A stretch of 64,000 nucleotides of DNA from Nectonema munidae (Eukaryota > Nematomorpha > Nectonematoida > Nectonematidae): positions 682,001 through 746,000 of the forward strand of contig JAUIRK010001031.1 of the NCBI GenBank assembly GCA_030549495.1, given 5' to 3'. Positions within the stretch are counted from its first letter, which is position 1; every line of letters starts with the position of its first letter. This document shows, in pieces, positions 46,060 to 57,065 of the stretch. The notes beneath the pieces were generated by a model that was not told where the DNA came from, did not search any database, and saw only the letters and a program-made list of their open reading frames with translations. A program made the translations under genes and the position numbers.

Positions 46060-46790
46060 AAACAAAATCCAGGCGAAACTAAAAAATTTGAGACATTTAG
46101 ACATGCCAATTACAAAAGTTGAGTCCAAAATTGAAATCAGCATGGTGATCTAGTATATAAAAATATATTTGTTTTGAAAATATGCATAACATTCTAGAAA
46201 TAATTTTTAGTCGTCGACTACAAATATGATTGACATTTTCACGCTCTAATTGAAAAAATGAGGCAAGAAATAAAATCACCATGTTGCATATATTTTAAAA
46301 AATATATATTAATGTTTCAAGACACTTTCTTAGACGTAAACCCCAAATTTAATAGACACTGTTAGACATTTCTAAATCCTAATGGCTAAGACTGAGTTGA
46401 GAAATGAAATCAGCATGATCCACTTGGTATAAAAAATGTTTAAAATTTAATTAATATTCTTTGAAAAAATTTCAAGCGTAAACCGCTATATCGATTGCCA
46501 CTTTCAGACATTAATGACAACCTAATTGGGATAAAAGACTCGTCAATTTAATTAGGCATGATTGATTTAGTATAAAAAACACTTTTCTTAATTTGAATAA
46601 TATTCTTAGACACAATTTTTAGGCGTAACCACAAATTTGATTAACACTTTCAGAAGTTTTCACATCCTAATTGGGAAAATTGATTGGCTTTAGTATACAA
46701 ATATCTATTTTATTTAAAATTTTAATAATCTTGGAGAAAAATTTCACACGTAAACCGCAAAATTGATTGATACTTTTAGACATTTCTAAT
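46060..46790. repeat. ~150-bp tandem repeat array B
   Basis: About five strongly diverged units related to array A. Shared landmarks include TTTTAGGCGTAA/TAAACCGCAAA, GATTGACA or GATTAACACTTTCAG, CATCCTAATTG and ATCAGCATGAT. Older or less homogenised than array A. Confidence 0.8.
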
Positions 46791-48529
46791 ATAAACACTA
46801 AGTTATAACCTAAAAAATGGACTTTGGTCTTTAGAAAAATTTACATTGTTGTCCTATAAACTTAAATTCCAATTGAACAATAAATCTTTCATTCTCATAA
46901 CTTCTTTAATCTTGTTAAAGACATTATAGGCTTCTCTAATTGAAAATTTGGTACTTTGCGATTCAACAACTAATTGAACAAGTTAAGGGTAATCTTTTTT
47001 TATTGAGAACAAGTTTTTGGCTAGATCAATATTTTTAAACTTTCTTCAGACCTTCTATGTAATACTCTATCTCCACCATCGAGTTTGACTGTTGGAAGAT
47101 TTTTGCAGGAATACAATGCCGCTTCTCGCCAACTTGTCCACCTTGCTACAATCGCAACGGCAGGGTAACCGATGAGTTTGAAGTGAAAGTCTCTTTTTAA
47201 AAGTGAGTGATTTTATACGAGATTCAAAATTTTTGTAAAATGCTGGTATCTTCAAGGCACGATGGTGCGAAAAAGAAGTTACGTGAAGTAGCTTGCGATA
47301 CAAAGCTTTTAAAGTTTTTGAGACTGATACATTGTACCTTACGGCATCTGTTAACAAAAAACAAAATTTTCGCGTACTAATATTGAAAGCATTTCTGAAA
47401 TTATATGGTCGTAACAGTTACACACTTTTATAAGATATGTGACATGAGGTAATTCAAGTTTGCTTATCAAATCGTTAGCCAATACTTGTCCAAAAAAATC
47501 TGTTTCATCAATCATCAGAAAAACTATTTCGTTTTGCCTTAATCTTTTAATAGAAGAATAAAACCTAAATTCTTATGCATATAAGTCACAAAAGGAGAAA
47601 TTTTGTACGTGCTGCTATGTTCAAATTTTGGCATACTTGAATTTATATGAATCATAGTAGCTTTTTGGTAGTATAGTTGAAGAGAAGACTCATAAAAATA
47701 AATAAAAAAATTTAAGCAAAAATTGATTGGGGAGAAAACAAACCTATTTGAATCTTTATATATATTATATGCATACACTCATATCTCGTTTATGGGGTTC
47801 AAAGTTAAAAACGAAAACATGCTGAACATCAAAACTTCCCTAACCATAGTGCTCGAAATAGGGTGAGGTTACGCTTAGATTTGAAGTTCAATCTTAAAGT
47901 TTATCAATGTTGTTTTGGAATTAGTATTGAACAAATCTTATCCAAAAATTTTGGGAATTTGGTTTTGGACGTTATTGGTTTATGAATGTCATGACCATGA
48001 ACTATATAAGATACGTCAAACATTTTTAATTCTATGAAAGTAGAATTTTATATGCGCAATTTTATTTACTGATCAATTTGGTATAAATATTTAAATTGCA
48101 CTTAAGAATAGGAGTAAAGTTTGGGAGAATAATTTGCCAAAAATACATTTATAATATTTAAAAATGTTGCTTCTTTTAAATGTTATAGATATTTAAAATG
48201 ATTTATATGATTTAAAAAAGTTCAATTTCAACAAAACTGTATAAAACTTATTTAGAAAAAGAATGCAATAAAAATAGATATAATTAACCTATTTCTAATC
48301 AAACAACTAATAAAAATGTATTTTAATTTTTCTAAAATAAAAATTGACTTTATTGACTAAATTAAAATAATTGACTTTTATTGACCTAAATAACCTACAA
48401 AAAATATCAAGCACCTGTCAAATTAAACCAAAAACTTGTTTTTAGGTCTCTTCTAAAGCCTAAACAAGATGAACTTTATTGACTTTTATTCCCCCTGGTA
48501 TAAGTTATAGATATACCATAAAAATTTGG
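46791..48529. other. AT-rich intergenic DNA
   Basis: No gene supported. The minus-strand frame 47067-47357 is 96 codons of moderately balanced composition without any domain I recognise. Confidence 0.35.
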
Positions 48530-48665
48530 TTGAAAAAATGTAGATTTGATTTTGATTGACAGTTTTGACAAGAGGGGATAATTCAAGTATCGTGAAAATA
48601 GTATCAAAAGATGCAGCTAAATATTTTAGGAAGTCACAAAATTTGAAGGCATATAATTCGCCTAA
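48530..48665. repeat. Module shared with 11935-12060, copy B
   Basis: Same order of ATTTTGATTGACAGTTTT, CAAAAGATGCAGCTA and GTCACAAAATTTGAAGG as copy A. Similarity extends ~90 bp to the left (TAAGTTATA...). Here 1.7 kb separate it from tandem array B, against 0.2 kb at the other locus. Confidence 0.72.
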
Positions 48666-50199
48666 TTTTGTACAATAAAAGTTTTAGTTAAGGGGGAGGG
48701 GGATAAAATGGCTCACCGTCACTGACAGGGTTAAATAAACTGCAGATAACGCACTAATTCAGTTAAATACCTATTAAACCTCCTAAAAAAATTAGGTTAT
48801 ATGTTTCTTTCCTTTTCCTTCAAAGAAAATGAAATTATTAATCACGCTGCTTAAAGCAGGTGGTTCAGGGCCTTTTAGCATCTCGGCAAGGGGTGGCACG
48901 AACGTATTCATTGGGAAACACTGATTTATAACTAATGTTAAAAGTGTGATGACAGGTACCATATTTCAAGGTCGTTTATGAATGTCGATTTTAGGTGCTC
49001 ATTGGACCTGAATCTTACATGCTTGCTTATGCTTTATGTTGCAAAGCTAAATGTTTGATCAATATTCTTCAACATAGTTTATTAAATGTTTTATTGGTTT
49101 CTATTAGTTTAGTGTTTTCTCACATTCTCTTCAAAAAGATTTTCAAATTATTGTCTATAACCTTTTTATCTAAACCAAAACAAGTGCATTCAAAAACTAA
49201 ATTAATCATAAATCCTTTTTTCAACTCAAAATAATAATTTATTAAAAATAAAAATTATTACAACTCCAACAACTTCCCAAAACGTGCGAGTCCACCGACT
49301 TTGACTAAAGAACCCTGCTCATGAGTGAAAAACAACTCACAAGAATAGATATAGCCAAAAAGTATATCATTAAAAACTTGTAAATTTCTGTAGCCACCCA
49401 TCTCTAGAAATTGCTTGCCCGCCCCCCTGAAGAAAATTGCGTACGAACTCCTCACTCTTACAAACAAAAGGACACACAGGCCTAATTAGAAACAAACTCA
49501 TAACTAAAGAAGGGCATACGCATATATATATATATATGATTATTGTTGTTGAAATAGTTATTTTGGTAAGAATTTGAGAATTCAAATAAATCTTTAAGAG
49601 ATACTTTATAAAAATGAAAATCAGAAAAAGTTATACGACGAAGAATACGAGCATGGAAAATGTTTACTAATTGTATCCAATATTGATTAGAGAGCACATC
49701 TTACATTTGTCACTCAAGCAGCGCTTTTCGCTTTCCTATAAGTGTGTGTATGTGTGTATCATGTATATAGGAACGCGCCTATAGGAATTTCTAAATACAT
49801 TGGGCGAGTTGGTAAAAGTGATTTGGCACGAGACTGACCAGAGGCTCCTTCAAAGCATTCACAAATGGCTTTTGATATTTGTAAAAAGAAAAATTTTAAT
49901 AAATATAATATATACCATTTCTACTTCTAATGTCTTTTTAAAATTGAAAAAAGAAAATTTAGGACCTAAAAAAGACAAATTAGAATTGAAAAAAGACAAT
50001 TTAGAACAAAAATGGTATATATAATCTAAAATGTCAAGAGGTTGGGCAGGGGAGATAACTCCTCATATTTTAGTCACTATCTTCCGAACCGTTAGGAGGA
50101 AGAAGACATTCAATAACCTCAAAATTTTATTCATTATAATCAATTACCTTTTACTGCCATTTAGGATAACTTTGCCCAAGGGATGATTTGATTTAATAA
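48666..50199. other. Intergenic with transposon ends
   Basis: No gene. TGGGAAACACTG at ~48916-48927 is a typical right end of a hAT element whose left end I could not find. An (AT)n run lies at ~49517-49538. Short frames here lack domains. Confidence 0.35.
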
Positions 50200-50560
50200 C
50201 AAAGGGGAGACAACGGTGTAAAGAGCATTTCTATTTTAAATATTTATTCAATTAGACTTTCCAGTGTATTTAATTTACTACTTTCTTACAATAAAGTTTG
50301 CTCCGTGCTTGATTTGAAAAAAATTGGGAACAATGGAGTGAAAGCCATTGTATTTTTGAATATTTATTCAACGAATACCTTGATTTTGCTGTGCTTTTAA
50401 TTTGATGATTGGTCTGTGTTTGATTTGAAATATAAAAATAAAAAGACAACTTGGTAAAAATTATTGTGTTTTTGAAAAGGGATAGAGGCAATTTTTAATG
50501 ATCTCTATGTTATTAACGAAGTATTTGTTGTTAAAGAAGAATTATGGTATATTTTCTAAT
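50200..50560. repeat. ~120-bp repeat units left of the exostosin-like gene
   Basis: Two to three imperfect units with GAATATTTATTCAA, GTTTGATTTGAAA and TTGTGTTTTTGAAAAGGG-type landmarks. Similar strings recur to the right of the exostosin-like frame at 53330-53510. Confidence 0.55.
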
Positions 50561-51011
50561 CTAAAAAATAAAGGGATTTTTAGGCTTATGGTTGGAATGA
50601 AATATTTAAAATATATTTCCAAAAAGAATAGAAGATTTTTTAGGTTTATGTTTAGGATAAAATAATGTCAATTTTAATAAACTAAAACTTTTTAATTTTG
50701 TTAGCTCTGGCAATTTAGTAAAAACAAAGAGATTTATTCGAATATTATAAATTTATTGAAGGTAATGCAGATTTGTCCCCCCCCCTCCTATCCTGAGTAC
50801 GCACGCCACTGGCTTCAAGTAATATGAAATATGCCGCTAAGGAGGGAAAAAGTCTAAAAATATTCTTTAGACATATCCTGAATAAATATTATTGAGGTTA
50901 TAGCTGTAGATATTTTGGATAACAAGGAAAAAAATTATTTTAAATAATTATCATTAAAAAGTAAAAAATGAAAATAAAAGATAAAAAAAATTCTTTTTAA
51001 AAATACTAATT

Positions 51012-52871
51012 TTAATTGGTCACAAAAAACTTGAGATTTTTAATTGATAGTAATGTAGCTTTACTTTTACACGTCACATTTTTGAAAAGCTCCAATAATA
51101 ATTGGTCAAAATTAATTGACGGCAAAATACTTTGAATGATGACCGGCACTAATTTATAATAATTACAAAATGATAATAAAGTGAGGAAAGAACATTCAAA
51201 AGATTTTGAGTCTAAGGTTGAAAGCATATTTAAGTAGTTCCTATTAAATATGAGGGAGTAGGATTGAATATAACTTATTTGCAGATGTTTACTCTGATGA
51301 ATTAGAAGATGATCTGGATATCGATTCCAAATTTGAAAAATATATAAGAGATTAGTGGAGGATGAGTTGTTAAGGAAATCAAGTGAACAAGTCATAAAAA
51401 CAGCATCTGTCTCTATATAAGACAAAAATGAGTTTTTTTCGCCACTTTTTATTAAGTAGATTTCTTTGTGCTTATCTTCTATATGAGCACTTGTAGCTTT
51501 ATTAAAGTAAATTAGGAGAATCCTTTTAACAAATGTCATACTTTTCATGTATTGTTGAAGCAAATCTATAATGAAAAAATTAACTTCGTCATAAAATATG
51601 AGTATCGTGACTTGAAAGAAAGAATCAATCGCTCTGATATTGATGGCAGAAGAAAATTTGTTTAAAACATTATTATTTACTGCAAAATTATTCCAAAGCT
51701 CATAAACTTTAAACATACTATTAAACAACCTTTGTTCAACCACTTCTAAGGTAACAATGCCGATTCGAGAAATTGAAACAAAATAAGTTCTCCAAATGAA
51801 AGACGCTTGTTTTTTCATTTCAATAATCCTTCTTTCACTAAAGTTATTAAAAAGCCACATAAAAAAGTTTTTGTTGAGTTGATCTTCAAAAAGAGAAATA
51901 CTGAAAAGAGAGTAATCTATTAAATCTTCAAATGGTAAAATGAAGTTATTGGTGATTAAAATAGGTATGCAAGACATTGAAAGACTATCAGCCAAATCAA
52001 GTGAAGTATGATATGAATTATAAAAAATAAGGCAAAAGTTAAAATCTTTTAAAATATCAGGATAATAATATGAGTTGTTATGCAACGTACATCGTAATCC
52101 CTCTATATCTGGATGACAACGTTTTAACCTTAGCACTATTCTTTTAAATTGATTAAGTTTGCTGCCAACAATTCTTTCTTTAAGAATTGATGTGAATAAT
52201 TGAAAACTTAGAACTTTCATTTTAAATTCATTGAAATTTACAGGATTTGAAGTTGAAATTCTGTACGGATTTAAAAATGGAATGGATATATCAAAACCAT
52301 AGCGAAAGTCTTGATGATTGAAAAAGGAACTTGCTATAATAGCCTTACCAAAAAAGCCATGTAATATGTTTGATAAATTTTTTTGATTGTAATAAGGCAT
52401 AACAAAGACAAGAAAATTAGCTCCATCGTTGTTCCATTGATTAAGTGATTTTAATTTTAAAATATCTTTATCCATACGTTGCACGTTTTTCTTTATATTC
52501 AAAGTATCACCAGGAAATAAAATCAAGCATGCTAGATTAATGTTAGAAGTATAAAATTTGCTTCTTAGAATAGTATTATATAATAACTCATATTCTTTAG
52601 ATAAATTAAAATGATAGTAATTTAAAAATGACTTGGGGTACAAAAAAATAGAAAATGGTTTCTTACATTTGTAAAAAGAAAGACATGTAAAATATGTACA
52701 ATCAGATACTTTTTTGAAATTATCTGTGAAAATATATTCACTAAAATTATTTTGTTGTAAAAATGGACTTTTATTTAAATGTTTAAATATGGTATTTATA
52801 TAAATAGAAAAGAAAAAATAAAATATTATGTTAAGGATCGTAAAGAACAAAGTTTCGATAAAAAATCTCAT
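51012..52871 (-). CDS. Exostosin-like protein, intronless, catalytic motifs lost
   Basis: A 619-codon open frame with the exostosin plan. Residues ~4-28 form a membrane anchor (type II, Golgi-like). A Cys-rich start (CTYFTCLSFYKC) is followed by a GT47-like domain at ~70-385, with FRYGFDISIPFLNPYR and RCHPDIEGLRCTLHNN, CIPILITNNFILPFED and FIWRTYFVSISRIGIVTLEV matching EXT1 blocks. A shortened GT64-like domain lies at ~415-600 (ETDAVF, IWNRYPDHLL). EXT1/EXT2 polymerise heparan sulphate. Here the PRGRR-LGS-FRFLEAL donor site reads FYNSYHTSLDLADSL, and the LDED metal site of GT64 aligns to TCSL (about 494-497), so neither domain looks catalytic. EXT1 is about 746 residues, so the end is short. 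The complete lack of introns and very Phe/Ile/Asn/Lys-rich composition suggest a retroposed, fast-evolving copy. An unbroken frame of this length argues for selection or youth. It may be a pseudoenzyme partner of EXT proteins. Confidence 0.85.
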   Translation of the reverse strand: MRFFIETLFFTILNIIFYFFFSIYINTIFKHLNKSPFLQQNNFSEYIFTDNFKKVSDCTYFTCLSFYKCKKPFSIFLYPKSFLNYYHFNLSKEYELLYNTILRSKFYTSNINLACLILFPGDTLNIKKNVQRMDKDILKLKSLNQWNNDGANFLVFVMPYYNQKNLSNILHGFFGKAIIASSFFNHQDFRYGFDISIPFLNPYRISTSNPVNFNEFKMKVLSFQLFTSILKERIVGSKLNQFKRIVLRLKRCHPDIEGLRCTLHNNSYYYPDILKDFNFCLIFYNSYHTSLDLADSLSMSCIPILITNNFILPFEDLIDYSLFSISLFEDQLNKNFFMWLFNNFSERRIIEMKKQASFIWRTYFVSISRIGIVTLEVVEQRLFNSMFKVYELWNNFAVNNNVLNKFSSAINIRAIDSFFQVTILIFYDEVNFFIIDLLQQYMKSMTFVKRILLIYFNKATSAHIEDKHKEIYLIKSGEKNSFLSYIETDAVFMTCSLDFLNNSSSTNLLYIFQIWNRYPDHLLIHQSKHLQISYIQSYSLIFNRNYLNMLSTLDSKSFECSFLTLLSFCNYYKLVPVIIQSILPSINFDQLLLELFKNVTCKSKATLLSIKNLKFFVTN

Positions 52872-53110
52872 TAAAATTTCTATGATATAAATCTTTATTT
52901 CAAAGGCTTTTAAAATTTAATTAATATTCATGTAAATATGTAAATAAATTGCAAAATCTCTTAAAAATGATCTTCAAAATTAAAAAACCGCCATTAAATA
53001 ACAGAGTGAATAAGTGAGTTTTAAAATTTAATTAAATTATTTTATTCTTTAATGTAAAATTATACAAATATATGAATGCAAAAATTTACATACAAAAATC
53101 ATATAAAGAC

Positions 53111-53218
53111 GTGAATAAGGTTGGTTAGATTGTGGGTTCCGATAAATCAAGGTTTTGGGTTCGATCCAGCATTCCTCATATTTCGATACAAGCGGCGCAA
53201 GTGTGCCTTCTCGAAAGG
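53111..53218 (+). mobile_element. tRNA-derived SINE, copy with internal deletion
   Basis: GGTTGGTTAGATTGTGGGTTCC, TTGGGTTCGATCCAGCATTC (B box slightly altered) and CGATACAAGCGGCGCAAGTG, ending in GTGCCTTCTCG. About 12 bp are missing after the B box and the 3' end is cut short. Intermediate in age among the five copies. Confidence 0.8.
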
Positions 53219-53329
53219 ATAACTTTACTATTATCATATAAATAAATTGAAATTGACCTAAAATACAGTTAGTTCCATTAATGATATCATCTAATTATTT
53301 GAGAAGACAGCGGTTTAAAAACATAGTGT

Positions 53330-53510
53330 ATAGATTTCTTAGTTTTTTCCACGTTATAAATTTGATATTTATTTAAAATAAAATTTTCTTATGTTTGATT
53401 TGATGTAATAAAATGGAAAAAACTGAGTAAAAATCTTTGTGTTGAAAAGGGTGGAAATAATTAATCTCTATGATATAGTTATAATATAAATAAGTATTAG
53501 ACAGTCAAAC
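53330..53510. repeat. Repeat right of the exostosin-like gene, related to 50200-50560
   Basis: TATGTTTGATTTGATGTAAT, AACTGAGTAAAAATCTTTGTG, TTGAAAAGGG and AATCTCTATGATAT parallel the left-hand units around 50410-50520, in the same orientation. Confidence 0.5.
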
Positions 53511-54398
53511 ATTGATTTTAACTAAAAATATAATTACATATTTCTTAATTACTCTGTAAATTTTAGCCGTCCCCCTTTTTTTCCAAAAATATTAAATAAT
53601 TTTAAAAAATTCTTGCGTGAACCCACTGATGAATTGATTGGGAATATGAATGGAGTAATATATTTTCTATAAAAAATCAATCAAACGTGTTAATCAATTA
53701 CAAATTAAACTTCAAATTATATAACAATTCAACATTTTTTTGCTTAATATTATCTTCATTTATCAAATTAATTAATTTTTTGTAATTACGTTAATATTTC
53801 ACCTCTTAGTAATATAGGTTTCCTGACTTAACACCAAACATTTTTTTCAAATATTTTTTAATAAACTCATTCATGCACATTATATCAAACATGCTCACTT
53901 TGGTTCTGTAAATAATTATGTTACCCTAGATCCTAATAGAGATCACTGTTTACCGCTAGCTACTTTGTGGCCAAATCCCTTTTTAAATAATCTTTCTTCC
54001 ATTAACGAAATCAACCTTTCTCTATTTGATTATGATCGTATTTTTGTCAATCTATATATAAGTAATAAATACTAGATTATAATGTGGTTAAAATGGTTAT
54101 TTATAAAATATTGTTCTCTCTTTATATATAATTAATTCTATCCATGCAATAAATATAATTGGGATCAAATCTCTAATCTTTTTTTTTCAATTTTTCTAGA
54201 AAAAGAGGACTGTATCAGGAGTCTCTAATTAAACTTTATTTAAAGGGAAACACACAAGACAATCATAATTTGTCTTGTGGCAACAATTTTGAGCCTTTCA
54301 TTATCTCATTAGAAAAACACACACAAAATTTATAAATCTTGCCAGCTTTTGGGATGGGTGGAAGGAGTACAACAGAGGAGGAAATAAAGAAAAATTTA
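53511..54398. other. AT-rich intergenic DNA
   Basis: No gene seen. CAAGACAATCATAATTTGTCTTG at ~54258-54280 is a short imperfect palindrome. Confidence 0.3.
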
Positions 54399-54452
54399 TC
54401 AAGAAGTGCGGAGTGCCTGCTTTTATATGTATTCACTAACCGCACTTCTTGA
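54399..54452. other. Perfect 13-bp stem-loop
   Basis: TCAAGAAGTGCGG (54399-54411) pairs exactly with CCGCACTTCTTGA (54440-54452), leaving a 28-base loop. It may be the fused ends of a small foldback or MITE, or a structured RNA element; nothing nearby decides. Confidence 0.6.
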
Positions 54453-54577
54453 AGGCTTGTCTACAGGATTCAAATTTATCGGGATGTATGAAGCACAATT
54501 ACTATCTAAAATCTTTATTTTAAGGAATTTGATTAAAAATTTAGCTACCAGAAAATTACTAAGATGCGACTCTGTTC

Positions 54578-54946
54578 CTACATTGTTCTGATTCGAGATA
54601 GCTGTAATTGAATCTCTGGGATGGAAATTTCGAACCGCCTATGAGAATCGCTAGAGTCTCCTTTAATTCGCAAAGACCCAGTTATTTTTGGTCCAACTAT
54701 CGGCACTTGATTTGGTCTCGCTTCTAAGAAGATGGCGAAGTTCTTAGTAGACTCTCCTATTGATATCACCTGGACAATGTCTTTCCATGCCTTCTTCAGA
54801 AGGTAGGTGGGAAAATGTTTACAATATAACACCGAAAATGGTCCAGAAATCCAGAGTCCAGAAAGAAAGTTTTTATCAGAATCGGGTTTAAATAATTCAT
54901 CTCCAATGCCGATTTTTGATACTTTAAAAAACTCCCGATATTCCAA
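54578..54946 (-). other. Unassigned 122-codon open frame
   Basis: It is more GC-balanced than its surroundings and open for 122 codons, with LWISGPFSVLYCKHFPTYLL and FAIFLEARPNQVPIVGPKI as its most protein-like parts. I recognise no domain. GGTTCGAAATTTCC on the minus strand resembles a worn B box, so part of it may be a SINE. Doubtful as a gene. Confidence 0.25.
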
Positions 54947-55353
54947 TTAATCCGATACGATTACGATTAATCGTCCCATCACGAGTACGTAAAATAGTTT
55001 TGTATCTATGATCTGCTATTAAATTTCGTCTACGCATCATGTGTCTATGGCGGTAGCAGATTTAGGTGTTGCAAATGGCTGTTCACAATTTTTGAGTATA
55101 TCAATGTATATAATTTTTTGTTTTGTTACGGTTCCCTAGTGCAATGTTGGTTCCTAATTTAGGCCGTTGTTAAAAAACGTTGAGAACAACTGTTTATTAT
55201 AATCTTTCACATATGAAGTTGAAAGTATTTAAACCATCTAGCTTTTTATCTTGCTTAGAGATTGACTTTATTATGGTTTTCTGATTAGTTCAATTTTCTG
55301 TCATATTATGCTATTAAAATTTGATTGACCTTTCTTATACGACCTAGGTTTTT

Positions 55354-56385
55354 TTAGTTTCGGTCGTATCTCACAGGGAGTCTTTGTAGAGACTCCTTTA
55401 AATCCACACTTTTTGAAACAATTGCTAATTGTAGAATTCTCCAAGATATCATAATCCAAATAAAAACATCCAGTAGATTAATTTTCTTTAAAGCATCAAA
55501 TAGATTTTTATCTTCAACAATTCTCATAATTACCTGCTTAAAAAGTTTTTTTCTATAGAATGATTTATAATGTTTGATGATGCCAATGTCTAATGGTTGT
55601 GTAGATGATGTTGTATTCATTTGTTTATTAACTATTTGGAGCCAATTCGAAAAAATTAAACCAGTCATCCAGGATTTTTTTGTTCGAGAAGTATCTCATT
55701 CCCAAAGTTGAGAGAGAGATATGTTTTTCAAGCAACGAGGTTTTTCACTACAGCCTATAATGAGAAGGTTTAACTTTTCACCAGAAGCACTATAACATAA
55801 AAGTGTTAGACGCAGCTTTGATATCATTTTTCAAAACCATCGATCTAGAGTGTAAAACTTTATAAAACAGCACTATTTCATCTCCATTAAACACGTTTTT
55901 TATATCATTGCCTTCACATATTGAATCAACTCGATTGAACCAATCATTCACAACATTTTGATCCACAGAAGATGACTCTTCGTATAAATTTACTAGTCTA
56001 ATATCTTTTCTTTTGAAGAAACATTCCAGCCACCCGTTGGAAGCTTTAAAATCTGATATACCTTTTTTTACAAACCATCTTGCTTTTTCTTGAATCATAA
56101 CTACAGAAATTGGAACATTTTTGGCTCTCATAACACAAAACCATTCATAAACAAAAGAATTAATTCCTTCGTTTGCATTTTCAATGTTTTGCATTGTGAA
56201 TTTTGGCCTGAGTTCCAGAGTTCTTTGACTTTATTTTTATTTTTAATAATGCTTAATTTTACCTACATTGAATTCTTCAGCTAATTTGTAACAAGGAGAA
56301 CCATTCTCATTTTGTTCAATAACTTCCAACGTTTGTTTCAAATTTAAATAACTACGTTTAAGTTTCTTTGCTAAAAATTTTTAAA
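55354..56385 (-). pseudogene. pogo/Tigger-type transposase, decayed
   Basis: In minus-strand order: a psq-type helix-turn-helix (TLEVIEQNENGSPCYKLAEE near 56300), the CENP-B/Tc5 helix-turn-helix (VMIQEKARWFVKKGISDFKA), the first DDE aspartate in FNGDEIVLFYKVL (~55880), and the late block NTTSSTQPLDIGIIKHYKSF with YRKKLF. Several frame changes and stops interrupt it. The stretch that should hold the second catalytic Asp (family pattern DN-x-x-SH) is deleted: VNKQM runs directly into NTTSS. It cannot act. The left end shows ATACGACC and GGTCGTAT as an inverted pair (about 55336 and 55363). Confidence 0.82.
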
Positions 56386-56697
56386 AAGAAAAATTCCATC
56401 AATAAAATCAATTATAGAAGTTTTAATTCAAAATTATGGTTTTTTAACTACAGTCTGCAATTCCCATAAAGAAGAACCGCTTGGGTTACTCATCTCACTT
56501 ATCTAAACTTTGACATAAGAAAAGACAAAATAATTTTTTTTCAAATGACTACTGGTTTTGGAAGTTAAAATCAAAGTAAATTAAAAAAAACTCTTCAATT
56601 TAGTTATAATCAGTTACCCTTATTACACCAATTATAAACTCCTTTTAAGTAAATCACCACTATTTTGATATGAATGTTGCCGTTTAAAATCATTTGG

Positions 56698-56768
56698 TGA
56701 TGATACATCAACCTTGATATGCGCAATACTTTTAATTTTAAGGTGTTTTTGATAATTATGCATTTCCT
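56698..56768. repeat. Composite patch of two nearby sequences
   Basis: The left ~50 bases (CATCAACCTTGATATGCGCA and onward to AAGGTGTTTTT) repeat 58346-58393 in direct orientation. The right ~21 bases (TTTGATAATTATGCATTTCC) repeat 57001-57020, with a few bases shared at the joint. This looks like templated filler at a break repair site. Confidence 0.8.
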
Positions 56769-56860
56769 ACACTATTATCACATGCATGGCCTAACAAAGA
56801 CGCCCCTTGCAGAGCCATAATATAAAAACACGTATTAAAATATGAAATGAGTTGAAATAT

Positions 56861-57065
56861 TTTATTCATTTTATATTTAAAATTTGAACACTTCATTATT
56901 TTCCAGTAGAAATGATCAAGCTAAAACTTTGGAAGATATCTCTTGCCCACTTGACTGCTGGATCTGTTAAGGCTTAGTTCCTGAAGTTGAGAGATACACC
57001 TTTGATAATTATGCATTTCCTTTTCCAAGGCAAAGTTTTCCCTTTTCAGTATTTTTAGTTCTTTT
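56861..57065 (-). CDS. Possible terminal exon: coiled coil and poly(A) signal
   Basis: After an acceptor-like TTTTTTTAATTCGCAG the minus strand reads KELKILKRENFALEKEMHNY followed by QRCISQLQELSLNRSS and a short basic tail, with a stop at 56921. AATAAA at 56861-56866 lies 55 bases beyond it, a normal spacing. Coiled-coil tails of this kind end many Myb/SANT-like and BESS-type DNA-binding proteins, both host and transposon-linked, but no DNA-binding exon was recognised to the right. The exact identity is unknown. Confidence 0.4.

Noticed and set aside
47067-47357. Possible hAT-like fragment on the minus strand
   Set aside because: A few residues recall hAT proteins (RWW, KLxxS), but no ordered set of motifs could be found.
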